Source: JAGOEF01 sp029564465 (GTDB lineage: Bacteria; Bacteroidota; Bacteroidia; Bacteroidales; ML635J-15). Taken from it: a stretch of DNA of 27,727 nt. The notes beneath the pieces are model-generated. The model ran no database searches, was not told the origin of the DNA, and worked only from the letters and a program-made list of their open reading frames with translations. The stretch spans positions 1 to 27,727 of the forward strand of contig JAKQPY010000217.1 of assembly GCA_029564465.1 (NCBI GenBank). Reading direction: 5' to 3'. Both the position numbers and the translations under genes were made by a program. Position 1 is the stretch's first letter. Each line of letters starts with the position of its first letter. This document shows positions 16,451-26,029 of the stretch, piece by piece.

Positions 16451-18439
16451 TTACCTGCTAAGCACCTTGAATTCAACGCGCCGGTTCAGTTGCCTGCCTT
16501 CTTCGGTGTCGTTGGTGGCTATGGGTTGTTCGTAGGCATATCCTTTATATTCGAGTCGGCTTTTGTCGATACCCTTCGAAATCAGGTAATCAACCACCGC
16601 TTTGGCGCGCTCTTCCGACAATTTTACATTATATTCCATGCCGCCTTTGTTGTCGGTATGCCCCGAAATTTCGATGCGCAAAAGGGGCTCTTTTTGCAAT
16701 ACACCAATCAGCTTGTCAAGTTCGGCAGTCGATTCGCTTCGTAATGTGGCCTTGTTGTAATCGAAGAATATATTTCGCAACACCACTTTGGTTCCCACTT
16801 CGATTTTTTGCAGATAGATGTCTTTTACAATCTCCTGATAATCGGCTGTATCGGCGATGATGAAGTTTTCGGAATGAAACAGGTAGGCTTCGTGACTGAC
16901 GTTTATCCCATAGTTACGTCCCGACGGCAGCGAAACCAGATATTTGCCCGTGGCACTGTTCGAGGTGAAGGTAGCCACCACTTCGTTCTTTTCGTTGTCG
17001 ATAATTTCGATTTTTGCTTCTACCGGCACATGGGTTTTCGAGTCTTTTACCGTACCTTTCAAAATAGTAACCAGCACCTTGTCGGTAACCACAGGTGTCG
17101 TGTCGTTGGTCTTCTTTTCTTTAAACCGGATTTCGTAAATGTCGTACAGTCCAAAACCATCTTCGCGGTAGGAGGCAAAATAGGCTTTCTTTCCACTTGC
17201 CGAAACAGTGTAAAACACATCGTCGCCGGGAGTATTTACCGGGTAGCCTACATTCACCGGTTCTGTCCAATTGCCTGTACTGTCTTTCACCGATTTGAAT
17301 ATGTCGTATCCACCCATCGAATTGTGCCCTTCGGAGCTGAAATACAGGGTTCTGCCATCGGGATGCATAAACACGCCTTCTTCGTTATATTTGGTGTTGA
17401 TGGTTTTTCCGATGCTTTCAGCGGGTCCCCAGGTGCCGTCTTTTTCGAGTTTCGATACAAAAATATCGCGACCGCCCATCGAATTTCGTGGGTTATTGCT
17501 GATGAAGTAAAGGCATTTACCATCGGGTGACCAACATGCTTTCGACTCGTGATACTGAGAATTGATATTTGGGCCTAAGGCTTCGGGCTTGGTCCAACGG
17601 GATCCTTTCAGCATAGAGACTCCTATATCTCCTTCGTTGATGTCGAGATAGACCAGCAGTTGCTGTCCATCGGGTGAAATTCCTAAAACCGCATCGTGTT
17701 TGGTGGTATTAATGGGTTTGCCGATGTTCTTAGCTTCTTCCCAACGGCCATCTGTTAAATCAGAAATATATACATCTTCGTTAAAAAGGCCATCGTTAAA
17801 ATCGGTTTTGTTTCCTGTGGTACCTTTGCGCCGGCTGATGAATATTAATTCCTCACCATCGGCAGTAATCAGCGGATTGTATTCGGGGTACTCGCTGTTG
17901 ATTGATGGTCCCAGGTTGATGATATCAACAAACAGGGTGTCCTGCATAATTTGTTTCGCATTGCGGCACTCTTCTATTTTTCGGGGTGTTGCTTTAAGGT
18001 AATCGGAATTTACACCGCGGCTGTTTTTATAAATTTCGAAAAACGAAATGGCTTTGTCGAAGTTGTAATTTATCTGATATCCCAGGGCCAGATAATAGCA
18101 AATGTCTTTATGGGCTTTGGGGTCGAGCAGATAAGCTTTTTCGAGATAGGGGAGACACAAATGCTTTTTTTCGGAATGATAATAGCACACGCCGATTTTG
18201 AAATTCAGTTCTGCATTATCGGGATTAAAGTCGTTGGCCTGCAGATAATAGTCGAGTGCATCCCTGAAATTTCGTTTTTCATTTACGAGATTATCTCCGG
18301 CTTTGATGTTATTTACCGCTGTTTGGAATCCCTTGGGGTTTCTCGAGAAATTGTTTGCTTTAAACTTTACGTCTTTTTGTGCCCAACCCGAAAATGTCAG
18401 GCAAATCAATATTACAAAAGGAAGGATTTTACGGAACAT
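16451..18439 (-). CDS. PorE-like envelope protein (TPR + PD40 propeller + regulatory domain + OmpA), copy 2
   Basis: Periplasmic/outer-membrane-associated protein of 662 residues. Signal peptide 1-20 (ending SGWAQ; no lipobox Cys). Domains in order: TPR-type helices (~40-160), PD40/WD40-like propeller blades (~185-435; ISPDGQQLL, WSPDGKCLYFISN, MHPDGRTLYFSSEG), a carboxypeptidase-regulatory-like sandwich (~455-545), and an OmpA domain (555-662) with FFDYNKATL, GHTD (D596) and the Arg 15 residues on (R611), the pair that binds peptidoglycan. This is the architecture of PorE, which links the type IX secretion machine to peptidoglycan. It lies 6 bases after its paralogue and is last in its operon, ending at a strong terminator. 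A general OmpA-family role is the alternative. Confidence 0.85.
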   Translation of the reverse strand: MFRKILPFVILICLTFSGWAQKDVKFKANNFSRNPKGFQTAVNNIKAGDNLVNEKRNFRDALDYYLQANDFNPDNAELNFKIGVCYYHSEKKHLCLPYLEKAYLLDPKAHKDICYYLALGYQINYNFDKAISFFEIYKNSRGVNSDYLKATPRKIEECRNAKQIMQDTLFVDIINLGPSINSEYPEYNPLITADGEELIFISRRKGTTGNKTDFNDGLFNEDVYISDLTDGRWEEAKNIGKPINTTKHDAVLGISPDGQQLLVYLDINEGDIGVSMLKGSRWTKPEALGPNINSQYHESKACWSPDGKCLYFISNNPRNSMGGRDIFVSKLEKDGTWGPAESIGKTINTKYNEEGVFMHPDGRTLYFSSEGHNSMGGYDIFKSVKDSTGNWTEPVNVGYPVNTPGDDVFYTVSASGKKAYFASYREDGFGLYDIYEIRFKEKKTNDTTPVVTDKVLVTILKGTVKDSKTHVPVEAKIEIIDNEKNEVVATFTSNSATGKYLVSLPSGRNYGINVSHEAYLFHSENFIIADTADYQEIVKDIYLQKIEVGTKVVLRNIFFDYNKATLRSESTAELDKLIGVLQKEPLLRIEISGHTDNKGGMEYNVKLSEERAKAVVDYLISKGIDKSRLEYKGYAYEQPIATNDTEEGRQLNRRVEFKVLSR

Positions 18440-18445
18440 ATCTGA

Positions 18446-20527
18446 TTATTTTATTGAGATAACTTTGAATTCAACCCTGCGGTTTTGCTGACGGCCTTCA
18501 TCGGTATCGTTGGTGGCAATGGGTTCGTTAAACGCATAACCTTTGTATTGTAAACGCGATGCTGCAATTCCCTTGCTTACGAGATAATCGACAACAGCCT
18601 TTGCCCTGTCGTTCGATAGTTTGGTGTTATATTGCAGACTGCCGTGATTGTCGGTGTGTCCACCAATTTCGATGGTCATTTTGGGATAAGCATTCAGCAG
18701 GGTGACCAGACGGGTGAGCTCGTTTTCTGACTCAGGTCTGATGGTGGCTTTGTCATAATCGAAGAAGATATTTTTCAGGATAATTTTCGACCCAACGGCT
18801 ACCTTACTCAATACAATATCTTTCGTTACCTCCTGATAGTCCTGTGCTTCGGGTATGTCGAAATTTTCGCTGTAGAACAGATATTCGGGTGCCTTAACCG
18901 CAATGCCGTAGTTTTTACCTGATGGCAGGCTGACCAGATATTTTCCGGTGGCGCTGTTAGAATTCATCACCGAGATGGTTTCGTTCTTTTCGTTGTCGAT
19001 AATTTCAATTTCAGCTTCAACAGGTTCCCCCGAAATGTAATCGGTGATGGTTCCTTTGAGAATTGTCAGCCTCACCTTGCGGACCTGAACCGTCTGACTC
19101 ACTTCAACTTTTTGTTCAATAGTCACTTCGCTGCCGGCCAGCAGGTTGTCTTCCGAACCGCATACCATCAGCTTTTCGGGACCAAGAAATGTAATTTTGT
19201 AAATATCCTGATACCCGTAACCGCCTTCGCGGGCACTACTGTAATATCCATATCGGGCATTACCGGCGGCCACAAAAAACACATCATCGTCCGGGGTGTT
19301 TACCGGGTAGCCAAGATTGACAGGTTTACCCCAGTTGCCAAGGCTGTCTTTTTCGGAATAAAAAATATCGAAGCCACCCATACTTTCGTGTCCCTGCGAG
19401 CTAAAATACATGGTTCGGCCATCGGGGTGCATAAAGGCTCCGCGTTCATCATATTTTGTATTGAGCACTCCTCCGATATTTTTGGGTTCCATCCAGTTCC
19501 CTTTTTTATCGCGTTCGCAATAAAAAATATCTTTATTTCCGAATGTTGGGAATTTATATCCGTCTTCGGTGCGGTTGCTCACAAAGTACAGTCTTTTTCC
19601 ATCGTGTGTGAGGCTGGCATCCGATTCGTCGTATTTTGTATTAATGGTTTTACTGAGTTCTTTAGGTTTGCCCCAGTTGGTTCCAACCAACTTGCTTTCG
19701 AAAAGGGTGCCATCGGGTACACCCTTGTAAGTGAACAAAAGCTGACCATCGGGAGAAATACCTACCGATGCATCATGAAACTCGGTATTCAGTTCTTTCA
19801 TGTTTACAGCGGGGGTCCATCCTTTTTTCTTCTCAAAATACGAGATATACAAGTCCTCATAATACTGGAGGTCGTTGGGGTCAACTTCGTCGCCTACCCC
19901 TCCGGGGCGACGTGAGCAGAACACCATGGTAGCCTCATCGGCAGTAATAACGGGGGCATAATCGGGATATGCCGAATTAACACTTGTCCCGAGGTTGTCG
20001 ATAAAAACACGCACTGGACTGGCTACATATTTTTTTGCCCACCTGCATTCATCAATTCTCTTATCGATATCTTTATTGGAAATGTCAATTTTTGCAGCCA
20101 GCGCTTTTTTCTTATAGCGTTCCAGATAATAAATTGCAGTATCGAACTGATAGCTGAGATGGTATGCCCTGCCTAAAAAATATTCAATATCGCCGGCTAC
20201 ATTGGGTTTGAGGATATATGCATCCGAAAAGTGCTCCACAGCTTTGGTCTTTTCGATAGAATTCAAATAGCACACGCCAATTTTATAATTCAGTTCTGCA
20301 TTCTTTTTATTGTACTGATATGCAAATAAATACAAGTATAACGCATTGCGATAACCTCCTTGGCCGATTTCATACATTTTATCGGCATCGGTAATGGCAT
20401 TCCAGGCTTCTTTAAAGCCTTCCTTACCACTTTTAAATTCGTCTTTATTGATTTTCACATTTTCCTGCGAAAACAACTGTGTTGCTGATATCAGCAAAGC
20501 GAGAACAAACAAAAATTTCATTTTCAT
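18446..20527 (-). CDS. PorE-like envelope protein (TPR + PD40 propeller + regulatory domain + OmpA), copy 1
   Basis: Paralogue of the next gene, 693 residues. Signal peptide 1-20 (ending QLFSQ). Domains: TPR helices (~40-165), PD40-like blades (~185-445; ISPDGQLLFTYKG, THDGKRLYFVSN, MHPDGRTMYFSSQG), a ~35-residue linker absent from copy 2 (about 450-485, with a lone Cys at 456), the regulatory-like sandwich (~488-575), and an OmpA domain (585-693) with FFDYDKAT, D626 and R641 for peptidoglycan binding. The two copies share long near-identical stretches in the sandwich (NSATGKYLVSLPSG) and the OmpA end (AKAVVDYL, IATNDT-EGRQ-NRRVEFKV) while the propellers have diverged more. It lies 11 bases downstream of the TPR gene. 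The role is inferred from PorE. Confidence 0.85.
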   Translation of the reverse strand: MKMKFLFVLALLISATQLFSQENVKINKDEFKSGKEGFKEAWNAITDADKMYEIGQGGYRNALYLYLFAYQYNKKNAELNYKIGVCYLNSIEKTKAVEHFSDAYILKPNVAGDIEYFLGRAYHLSYQFDTAIYYLERYKKKALAAKIDISNKDIDKRIDECRWAKKYVASPVRVFIDNLGTSVNSAYPDYAPVITADEATMVFCSRRPGGVGDEVDPNDLQYYEDLYISYFEKKKGWTPAVNMKELNTEFHDASVGISPDGQLLFTYKGVPDGTLFESKLVGTNWGKPKELSKTINTKYDESDASLTHDGKRLYFVSNRTEDGYKFPTFGNKDIFYCERDKKGNWMEPKNIGGVLNTKYDERGAFMHPDGRTMYFSSQGHESMGGFDIFYSEKDSLGNWGKPVNLGYPVNTPDDDVFFVAAGNARYGYYSSAREGGYGYQDIYKITFLGPEKLMVCGSEDNLLAGSEVTIEQKVEVSQTVQVRKVRLTILKGTITDYISGEPVEAEIEIIDNEKNETISVMNSNSATGKYLVSLPSGKNYGIAVKAPEYLFYSENFDIPEAQDYQEVTKDIVLSKVAVGSKIILKNIFFDYDKATIRPESENELTRLVTLLNAYPKMTIEIGGHTDNHGSLQYNTKLSNDRAKAVVDYLVSKGIAASRLQYKGYAFNEPIATNDTDEGRQQNRRVEFKVISIK

Positions 20528-20538
20528 AGCAATTTCAG

Positions 20539-21681
20539 TTATTCGTTACAAATACCGATATATTCTCTGGCTTCCTCAACTCCCAGGTCGAATGCTTTTT
20601 TCCAGTCAGCGCAGGCTTCGTTAAACTTACGAAGCATTTCGAGGGCACTGCCGCGGTGCAGGTACGCGTATCCGTAGCTCTCGTTATATTGAATGGCCTT
20701 GGTGTAGGCTTCAACAGCATCTTCAAACTTATTCAGTTTATATAAGGCAAGCCCTTTATTGTTGTAAGCATAGGCATAGTCTTTTTTAGCGCGCGTGGCA
20801 TCATCGAAATCTTCGATAGCTTCTTTATACCTGCCATTTTCGTATTTTGTTATTCCCCGGTTGTTGAGTGCAATGTAATAATCGGGTTTCAGTTGGATTG
20901 CCTTATCGTAATCGGCAATGGCTTTTGTGTAGTCTTTTTGGGCGCGGTATACCGAACCCCTGTTGTTGTATGCCTGATGGGCTTTGGGGTTTAGTTCAAT
21001 CGTTTTTGTATAGTCGCTGATGGCTTCTGCTTTCTTGTCCGACAAACGATAGGCCGAACCACGGTCGTGATAGGCGAGATAATTATTGCCGTCGAGCGAT
21101 ATGGAGCTTGTGAAACTTTCGATTGCAGCAGGGTAGTCTTTTTTCGAAAATCTGATGATTCCCTGGAGGTAATATAAATTCGCATCGGCATAGCCTTTCG
21201 AAACTGCCGTATTAAAGAATTCAGCGGCTTTATCGTGGTTGCGCTGATAAAAACTGATGTATCCCAGATAGTAGTATACAGCCTTATTTTCGGGGTTAAG
21301 TATCCGGCACGAATCAAAGTCATTGAATGCCCTTGCAAGGTCTTGTTGCTGCAAATAAGCATTCGCCCTGTTGAAATAGGCTTTCTCAAAACCGGTATTT
21401 AAACTTATCGCCAGCGAAAATTTATAAATGGCATTGTTCAGGTCACCGTTTCTAAGCAGTTCAATACCGTCGTTGTAGGCCAGAAATGCTTCCTGATCCT
21501 CGGCAACTACCAGAGTGCTGCTTGTATCAGCAATAGCAGCCACCGAATCAATTCCAATTTTCAGGGGAATAACAATGCGGCTGGTGTCGATATAGTTTAC
21601 GGCCGAATCGTTTACTTTTGTTTGTGCAAAGCCCGCGATGAATGCTGCAAGTAGCATAATTGTGAAAATTGGTTTTTTCAT
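20539..21681 (-). CDS. Exported TPR-repeat protein
   Basis: Protein of 380 residues. The ATG at 21681 is used, since the in-frame TTG at 21690 adds only three residues before the signal peptide (1-19, ending AGFAQ). After a ~45-residue low-complexity linker, nine tetratricopeptide units run from about residue 65 to 375; typical ones read AYNNRGSVYRAQKDYTKAI and ALNNRGITKYENGRYKEAI. There is no lipobox or other domain, so it is probably a soluble periplasmic scaffold. It is first in a tight run with the two PorE-like genes (11- and 6-base gaps) and starts 64 bases after the secA stop. No separate promoter is visible in that gap, so read-through from secA is possible. Confidence 0.9.
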   Translation of the reverse strand: MKKPIFTIMLLAAFIAGFAQTKVNDSAVNYIDTSRIVIPLKIGIDSVAAIADTSSTLVVAEDQEAFLAYNDGIELLRNGDLNNAIYKFSLAISLNTGFEKAYFNRANAYLQQQDLARAFNDFDSCRILNPENKAVYYYLGYISFYQRNHDKAAEFFNTAVSKGYADANLYYLQGIIRFSKKDYPAAIESFTSSISLDGNNYLAYHDRGSAYRLSDKKAEAISDYTKTIELNPKAHQAYNNRGSVYRAQKDYTKAIADYDKAIQLKPDYYIALNNRGITKYENGRYKEAIEDFDDATRAKKDYAYAYNNKGLALYKLNKFEDAVEAYTKAIQYNESYGYAYLHRGSALEMLRKFNEACADWKKAFDLGVEEAREYIGICNE

Positions 21682-21744
21682 AACCGGCAAGGTATTAGTT
21701 AAAAATTCGGTTTACATCATTTGCAATTCGCATGCCTGAAAAAA

Positions 21745-24700
21745 TTAAATGGTTCCGGCACCATGACAATGCTTAAATTTCTTCCCACTACCACAGGGAC
21801 AGGGGTCGTTTCTGCCTACTTTCTTTTCAACCTTTACAGGCTGATTCGAAGGCTTTCCCTGACTTGGGTCGTTGTATCCCTGTTCAGATCTTCCTGTAGT
21901 CATGCGGCTCGTGTCTAGTTTTCGCTGCTGTCTTGCTTCGGCCACTTCGTCGCCCTGTTGAATGGGAATATGCCCTTTCATAAGTGTGCTCATCACCGTT
22001 TTGTTCACCTTATCGAGTAAGGTTTTAAATAAATTAAACGATTCCAGCTTGTAAATAAGAAGCGGGTCTTTCTGTTCGTAAGAAGCTGCCTGAACCGACT
22101 GACGCAGTTCGTCCATCTCACGCAGATGCTCTTTCCACGTATCGTCGATGGTGCTGAGTACAACTGTTTTTTCGTAGGCAGTAACAATTTCGCGGCCTTC
22201 GGTTTTATATGCCTTTTCTAAATTTACAATCACCTTGTAAGTATGAAGGCCATCGGTAACCGGAACAATGATGTTGTGATAGCGGTCGCCCTGATTTTCG
22301 AATACACTTTTAATTACCGGATTGGCTTGTTCAGCAATCGTTTTCGATTTGCGCTTATTGGTTTCGATAACTTTCTGGAAGAGTTTTTCTGTCAGGTTGG
22401 CTGTACTGATATTATTGAATTCCTGTTCACTTACCGGTGATTCTACCGAAAGGAATCTTATCAGTTCAAAATTGAACGACTCGAAATCGCGGCTGTCGTG
22501 ATAGTTTTCGGCGAGACTGAGGCAGAGGTCGTACATCATATTTGAAACGTCTACGCTTAAGCGCTCTCCATCGAGGGCGTTGCGGCGTTTTTTGTAAATC
22601 ACCGTACGCTGTGCGTTCATTACGTCGTCATACTCAAGCAGTCTTTTACGAATGCCGAAGTTGTTTTCTTCCACTTTTTTCTGTGCCCGTTCGATGGACT
22701 TCGAAATCATCGAATGCTGAATTACCTCGCCTTCCTTCAGACCCATACGGTCCATCAGTCCGGCAATACGCTCAGAACCAAAAATACGCATCAGGTCGTC
22801 TTCGAGCGAAACAAAGAATTGCGACGAGCCCGGGTCGCCCTGACGTCCGGCACGACCGCGTAACTGGCGGTCGACACGGCGCGATTCATGCCGTTCAGTA
22901 CCGATAATGGCAAGACCGCCTGCATCTTTCACTTCTTTGCTCAGCTTGATGTCGGTACCACGGCCGGCCATGTTGGTAGCAATGGTAACCGTTTTACTGC
23001 GACCGGCTTCGGCCACAATGTCGGCTTCTTTCTTATGCAGTTTGGCGTTCAGTACATTGTGGTTTATACCCTTAATTTTAAGCATTCTTGACAGCAATTC
23101 GGATATTTCGACCGATGTAGTACCCACAAGAACAGGACGCCCTGCATTGGTAAGTTCGACAATTTCGGCAATTACAGCGTTGTATTTTTCGCGTTTGGTT
23201 TTATACACCAAATCCTCATAATCCTTACGCGTGATGGGTTTATTGGTTGGGATTACAACCACATCGAGTTTGTAAATATCCCAGAACTCACCGGCCTCCG
23301 TTTCGGCAGTCCCGGTCATCCCCGCCAGTTTGTTGTACATCCTGAAGTAATTCTGCAGGGTAATGGTGGCATAGGTTTGTGTGGCTGCTTCCACTTTAAC
23401 ACTTTCCTTTGCTTCAATGGCCTGATGTAAACCATCGGAATAACGGCGGCCTTCCATGATACGACCGGTTTGTTCATCAACAATTTTCACCTTATTGTCG
23501 ATAACCACATATTCCACATCTTTTTCGAAAAGGGTGTAGGCTTTCAAAAGCTGATTTACGGTATGTACCCTCTCGGATTTTACCGCATAATCACGAACCA
23601 ATGCATCTTTACGCTCAAGCTTTTCGTTGTCGCTCAGACCCATGCGTTCGATATTGGCAATTTCGGAGCCTATGTCGGGCAGCACGAAGAAATTCCCGTC
23701 TTCGTTGCTCTGCGAAAGCAGGTCTATCCCTTTATCGGTGAGTTCAATCGTATTTTGTTTTTCGTCGATAATGAAGTACAAATCTGCAGTAACCTTGTGC
23801 ATGTGCTTTGAGTTATCCTGCATGTAATAATTTTCGGTTTTTTGCAATAAAACACGGATACCTTCTTCGCTCAGAAATTTAATGAGTGCCTTATTTTTGG
23901 GCAAACCCTTGAATGCCTGTAATAGTTTGTACCCGCCATTTTCTTTATCACCGTCTTTAATAAGCCGTTTTGCATCAGCCAAAATCTGATTAATCAGTTC
24001 TCTCTGGGTGTTATAAAGCTTAAACACCTGAGGCTTGAAGTTTTCGAACAACTGGTCGTTTCCGCGGGGTGTTGGTCCCGAAATAATGAGGGGTGTACGG
24101 GCGTCGTCGATTAATACAGAGTCAACTTCATCGACAATGGCGTAGTTATGTCCGCGCTGCACCAGGTCGCTCATGCTGATGGCCATGTTGTCGCGAAGGT
24201 AGTCGAAACCGAATTCATTGTTTGTGCCGTAGGTAATGTCGCACAGGTAGGCCTGACGCCGGGCTTCACTGTTGGGTTCATGTTTATCAATACAGTCGAT
24301 GGTTAGGCCATGGAACTGGAAAATCGGGCCCATCCACTCAGCGTCGCGTTTTGCCAGATAGTCGTTCACGGTAACCACATGTACACCCCTACCGGGGAGG
24401 GCATTCAGGAAAACCGGAAGGGTTGCCACCAGAGTTTTACCTTCGCCGGTAGCCATTTCGGCAATCGACCCTTTGTTGAGAACCACACCGCCAAACAACT
24501 GAACATCGTAGTGTACCATATCCCAGGTAATACGGTTTCCACCTGCCACCCAATTGTTCGACCACACCGCAGTGTCGCCTTCGATATTTACAAAGTCTAC
24601 ACGTGTTGCCAGATCCCTGTCGTAATCAAGAGCTTTTGTTCTGATAAATTCATTTTCGGTGAAACGTCTTGCAGTTTCTTTCACTATCGAAAAAACCTGA

Positions 24701-25023
24701 GGAAGAACCTCCAGTAGTTTTTCCTCAATCTTTTCTTTAATTAAGGCTTCAATTTTATCGATTTCGCTAAATAATGCCTCGCGCTCGTCTATTTCGAGAG
24801 TCTCGATTTTTTCTTTCAGTGCCTGAATTTCATTGTCTTCGTTGCTTACATATTCCTTCAGTTCTTTACGAATGCTGAATGTTAATTCGCGCAACCCATC
24901 ATTGTCTAATTTTCTGATTTCGGGTTCTGCTGCCAACACTTTGTCGACCATGGGCTGCGTTTCGCGCATATCCCTGTCTGCCTTCGAACCGAATAGTTTT
25001 GTCAGAAATCCTGTTAACGCCAT
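21745..25023 (-). CDS. secA: Preprotein translocase ATPase SecA
   Basis: Motor of the Sec pathway, 1092 residues, driving preproteins through SecYEG at the inner membrane. Walker A is MATGEGKT (190-197) and the DEAD-type box DEVDSVLIDDA (298-308); the second helicase half has TNMAGRGTDI and GRAGRQGDPGSSQFFVS. The C-terminal tail ends in the zinc-binding signature DPCPCGSGKKFKHCHG, used for SecB/ribosome contact. Compared with the E. coli protein, where Walker A lies near residue 103, there is an extra N-terminal coiled-coil-like insert of about 85 residues (~58-130, rich in Glu/Lys) and a second insert around 330-400, both usual for Bacteroidota. Start ATG at 25023. Upstream is a -7-like element at 25057-25050. 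Confidence 0.98.
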   Translation of the reverse strand: MALTGFLTKLFGSKADRDMRETQPMVDKVLAAEPEIRKLDNDGLRELTFSIRKELKEYVSNEDNEIQALKEKIETLEIDEREALFSEIDKIEALIKEKIEEKLLEVLPQVFSIVKETARRFTENEFIRTKALDYDRDLATRVDFVNIEGDTAVWSNNWVAGGNRITWDMVHYDVQLFGGVVLNKGSIAEMATGEGKTLVATLPVFLNALPGRGVHVVTVNDYLAKRDAEWMGPIFQFHGLTIDCIDKHEPNSEARRQAYLCDITYGTNNEFGFDYLRDNMAISMSDLVQRGHNYAIVDEVDSVLIDDARTPLIISGPTPRGNDQLFENFKPQVFKLYNTQRELINQILADAKRLIKDGDKENGGYKLLQAFKGLPKNKALIKFLSEEGIRVLLQKTENYYMQDNSKHMHKVTADLYFIIDEKQNTIELTDKGIDLLSQSNEDGNFFVLPDIGSEIANIERMGLSDNEKLERKDALVRDYAVKSERVHTVNQLLKAYTLFEKDVEYVVIDNKVKIVDEQTGRIMEGRRYSDGLHQAIEAKESVKVEAATQTYATITLQNYFRMYNKLAGMTGTAETEAGEFWDIYKLDVVVIPTNKPITRKDYEDLVYKTKREKYNAVIAEIVELTNAGRPVLVGTTSVEISELLSRMLKIKGINHNVLNAKLHKKEADIVAEAGRSKTVTIATNMAGRGTDIKLSKEVKDAGGLAIIGTERHESRRVDRQLRGRAGRQGDPGSSQFFVSLEDDLMRIFGSERIAGLMDRMGLKEGEVIQHSMISKSIERAQKKVEENNFGIRKRLLEYDDVMNAQRTVIYKKRRNALDGERLSVDVSNMMYDLCLSLAENYHDSRDFESFNFELIRFLSVESPVSEQEFNNISTANLTEKLFQKVIETNKRKSKTIAEQANPVIKSVFENQGDRYHNIIVPVTDGLHTYKVIVNLEKAYKTEGREIVTAYEKTVVLSTIDDTWKEHLREMDELRQSVQAASYEQKDPLLIYKLESFNLFKTLLDKVNKTVMSTLMKGHIPIQQGDEVAEARQQRKLDTSRMTTGRSEQGYNDPSQGKPSNQPVKVEKKVGRNDPCPCGSGKKFKHCHGAGTI

Positions 25024-25049
25024 TTTACCTTAAAGTTAGTTTAAATGTA

Positions 25050-25057
25050 CAAATTTA
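25050..25057 (-). promoter_or_regulatory. Probable -7 element for secA
   Basis: Minus strand TAAATTTG (25057-25050) matches TAnnTTTG exactly and lies 26 bases before the secA ATG. No clear TTTG is found 19-21 bases further upstream. Confidence 0.45.
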
Positions 25058-25183
25058 AATTAAATATTGTTTTGCTCACCGTGTTTTTGGGCTTGAACAC
25101 CTTAATGTTGATAAGTTTTAGCCCATTTCGGATGTTATAATTACACAATGAAAGCTTCCTGAAAATAGAAATTAGGTAGCAAT

Positions 25184-26029
25184 TTATTGTACTATAGGCT
25201 TGTAAATCAAACTAATGCCTTGGTAATATCCGTTTGATACAGGATAAATTTCGAAGGCGTTTTGTTTGGCTTTGTCCCGATGTACCCATAATGTGAAGTA
25301 GGCAGATACCAGACCCACTGCGGCCCCTGTAATAACGTCGGTAGTGAAATGCTCACCTGCTGCAATTTCGGTAACAGTGGTGCCCAGTGCCAGCGAACCA
25401 AATATAAGGCTGCTGTATAGTGTTAAGCGCTTGTCGTTGAAGATATCTTTTACAGCCAGACAAAAGAACCCGGCATTGTAGAATGTAAAACAGCTCCGTT
25501 TCGAAAAGAATGAAGCATTATTATTCTGGAAAACTCGTTGCTCCATGGGAAGATTGTTGTTGTAAACAAAAGGTTTAGGCCGGTTTATCCATGTATTGGC
25601 ACCAAACGCCAAACCCTGACTCCACAGTACTCCTTCTAGGTAAATTAGACCCAGTGTTGCGGCATCTTTCAGTCGCTGATTGCCACTGCTGATAAAAACA
25701 GGGCTTATTACAAGTGTTGCCAAACCGGCAAGCCCCGAAACCACCGGTAATGTCCTGGATGTGGCCCGTAACGGGAACGAACGATTGTTGGTAACACCCC
25801 GGTCCATGAAGTTGACATCATGGGTATTAAGTTGAGATACCTCCCAGATGTCGAGAAATTTTTGTGGAGGCTTTATCAAAAAAGGAGTCAGCGAAATTGC
25901 CATGCCCGAACCACCACATATTGCTTCACGCAATGGATTCAGATGGTAAGGCATTACTGCGGTCTGTGCCAGGCTCACCGGCTGTTCAAAAACCGTTGCA
26001 ATTAGTAAGAAGAAGAACAGTTTTTTCAT
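25184..26029 (-). CDS. Degenerate PAP2-like membrane protein
   Basis: Protein of 281 residues from the ATG at 26029 (frame open far upstream to 26167, but only this ATG begins with the signal peptide MKKLFFFLLI...SLAQ). The overall plan is that of membrane PAP2 (phosphatidic acid phosphatase) proteins of this phylum: an early DRG segment, repeated membrane helices, an NRPKPF motif (149-154) and a final GEHFTTDVITGAAVG (225-239). The catalytic signatures are damaged: no Lys seven residues before RP, the PSGH motif is replaced by FSKRSCFTFYN (176-186), and Glu221 stands where the SRxxxxxH Arg should be; H227 and D231 remain. It is likely not an active phosphatase. Its ATG overlaps the stop of the upstream gene (26026-26029). 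Confidence 0.7.
   Translation of the reverse strand: MKKLFFFLLIATVFEQPVSLAQTAVMPYHLNPLREAICGGSGMAISLTPFLIKPPQKFLDIWEVSQLNTHDVNFMDRGVTNNRSFPLRATSRTLPVVSGLAGLATLVISPVFISSGNQRLKDAATLGLIYLEGVLWSQGLAFGANTWINRPKPFVYNNNLPMEQRVFQNNNASFFSKRSCFTFYNAGFFCLAVKDIFNDKRLTLYSSLIFGSLALGTTVTEIAAGEHFTTDVITGAAVGLVSAYFTLWVHRDKAKQNAFEIYPVSNGYYQGISLIYKPIVQ

Noticed and set aside
16808..17530. 240-codon plus-strand open frame antisense to PorE-like copy 2
   Set aside because: It covers the PD40 propeller of a clear gene, and its translation is Phe/Val-rich with no family pattern.
19112..19915. 267-codon plus-strand open frame antisense to PorE-like copy 1
   Set aside because: Same situation as in copy 2: a shadow of repeated propeller codons.
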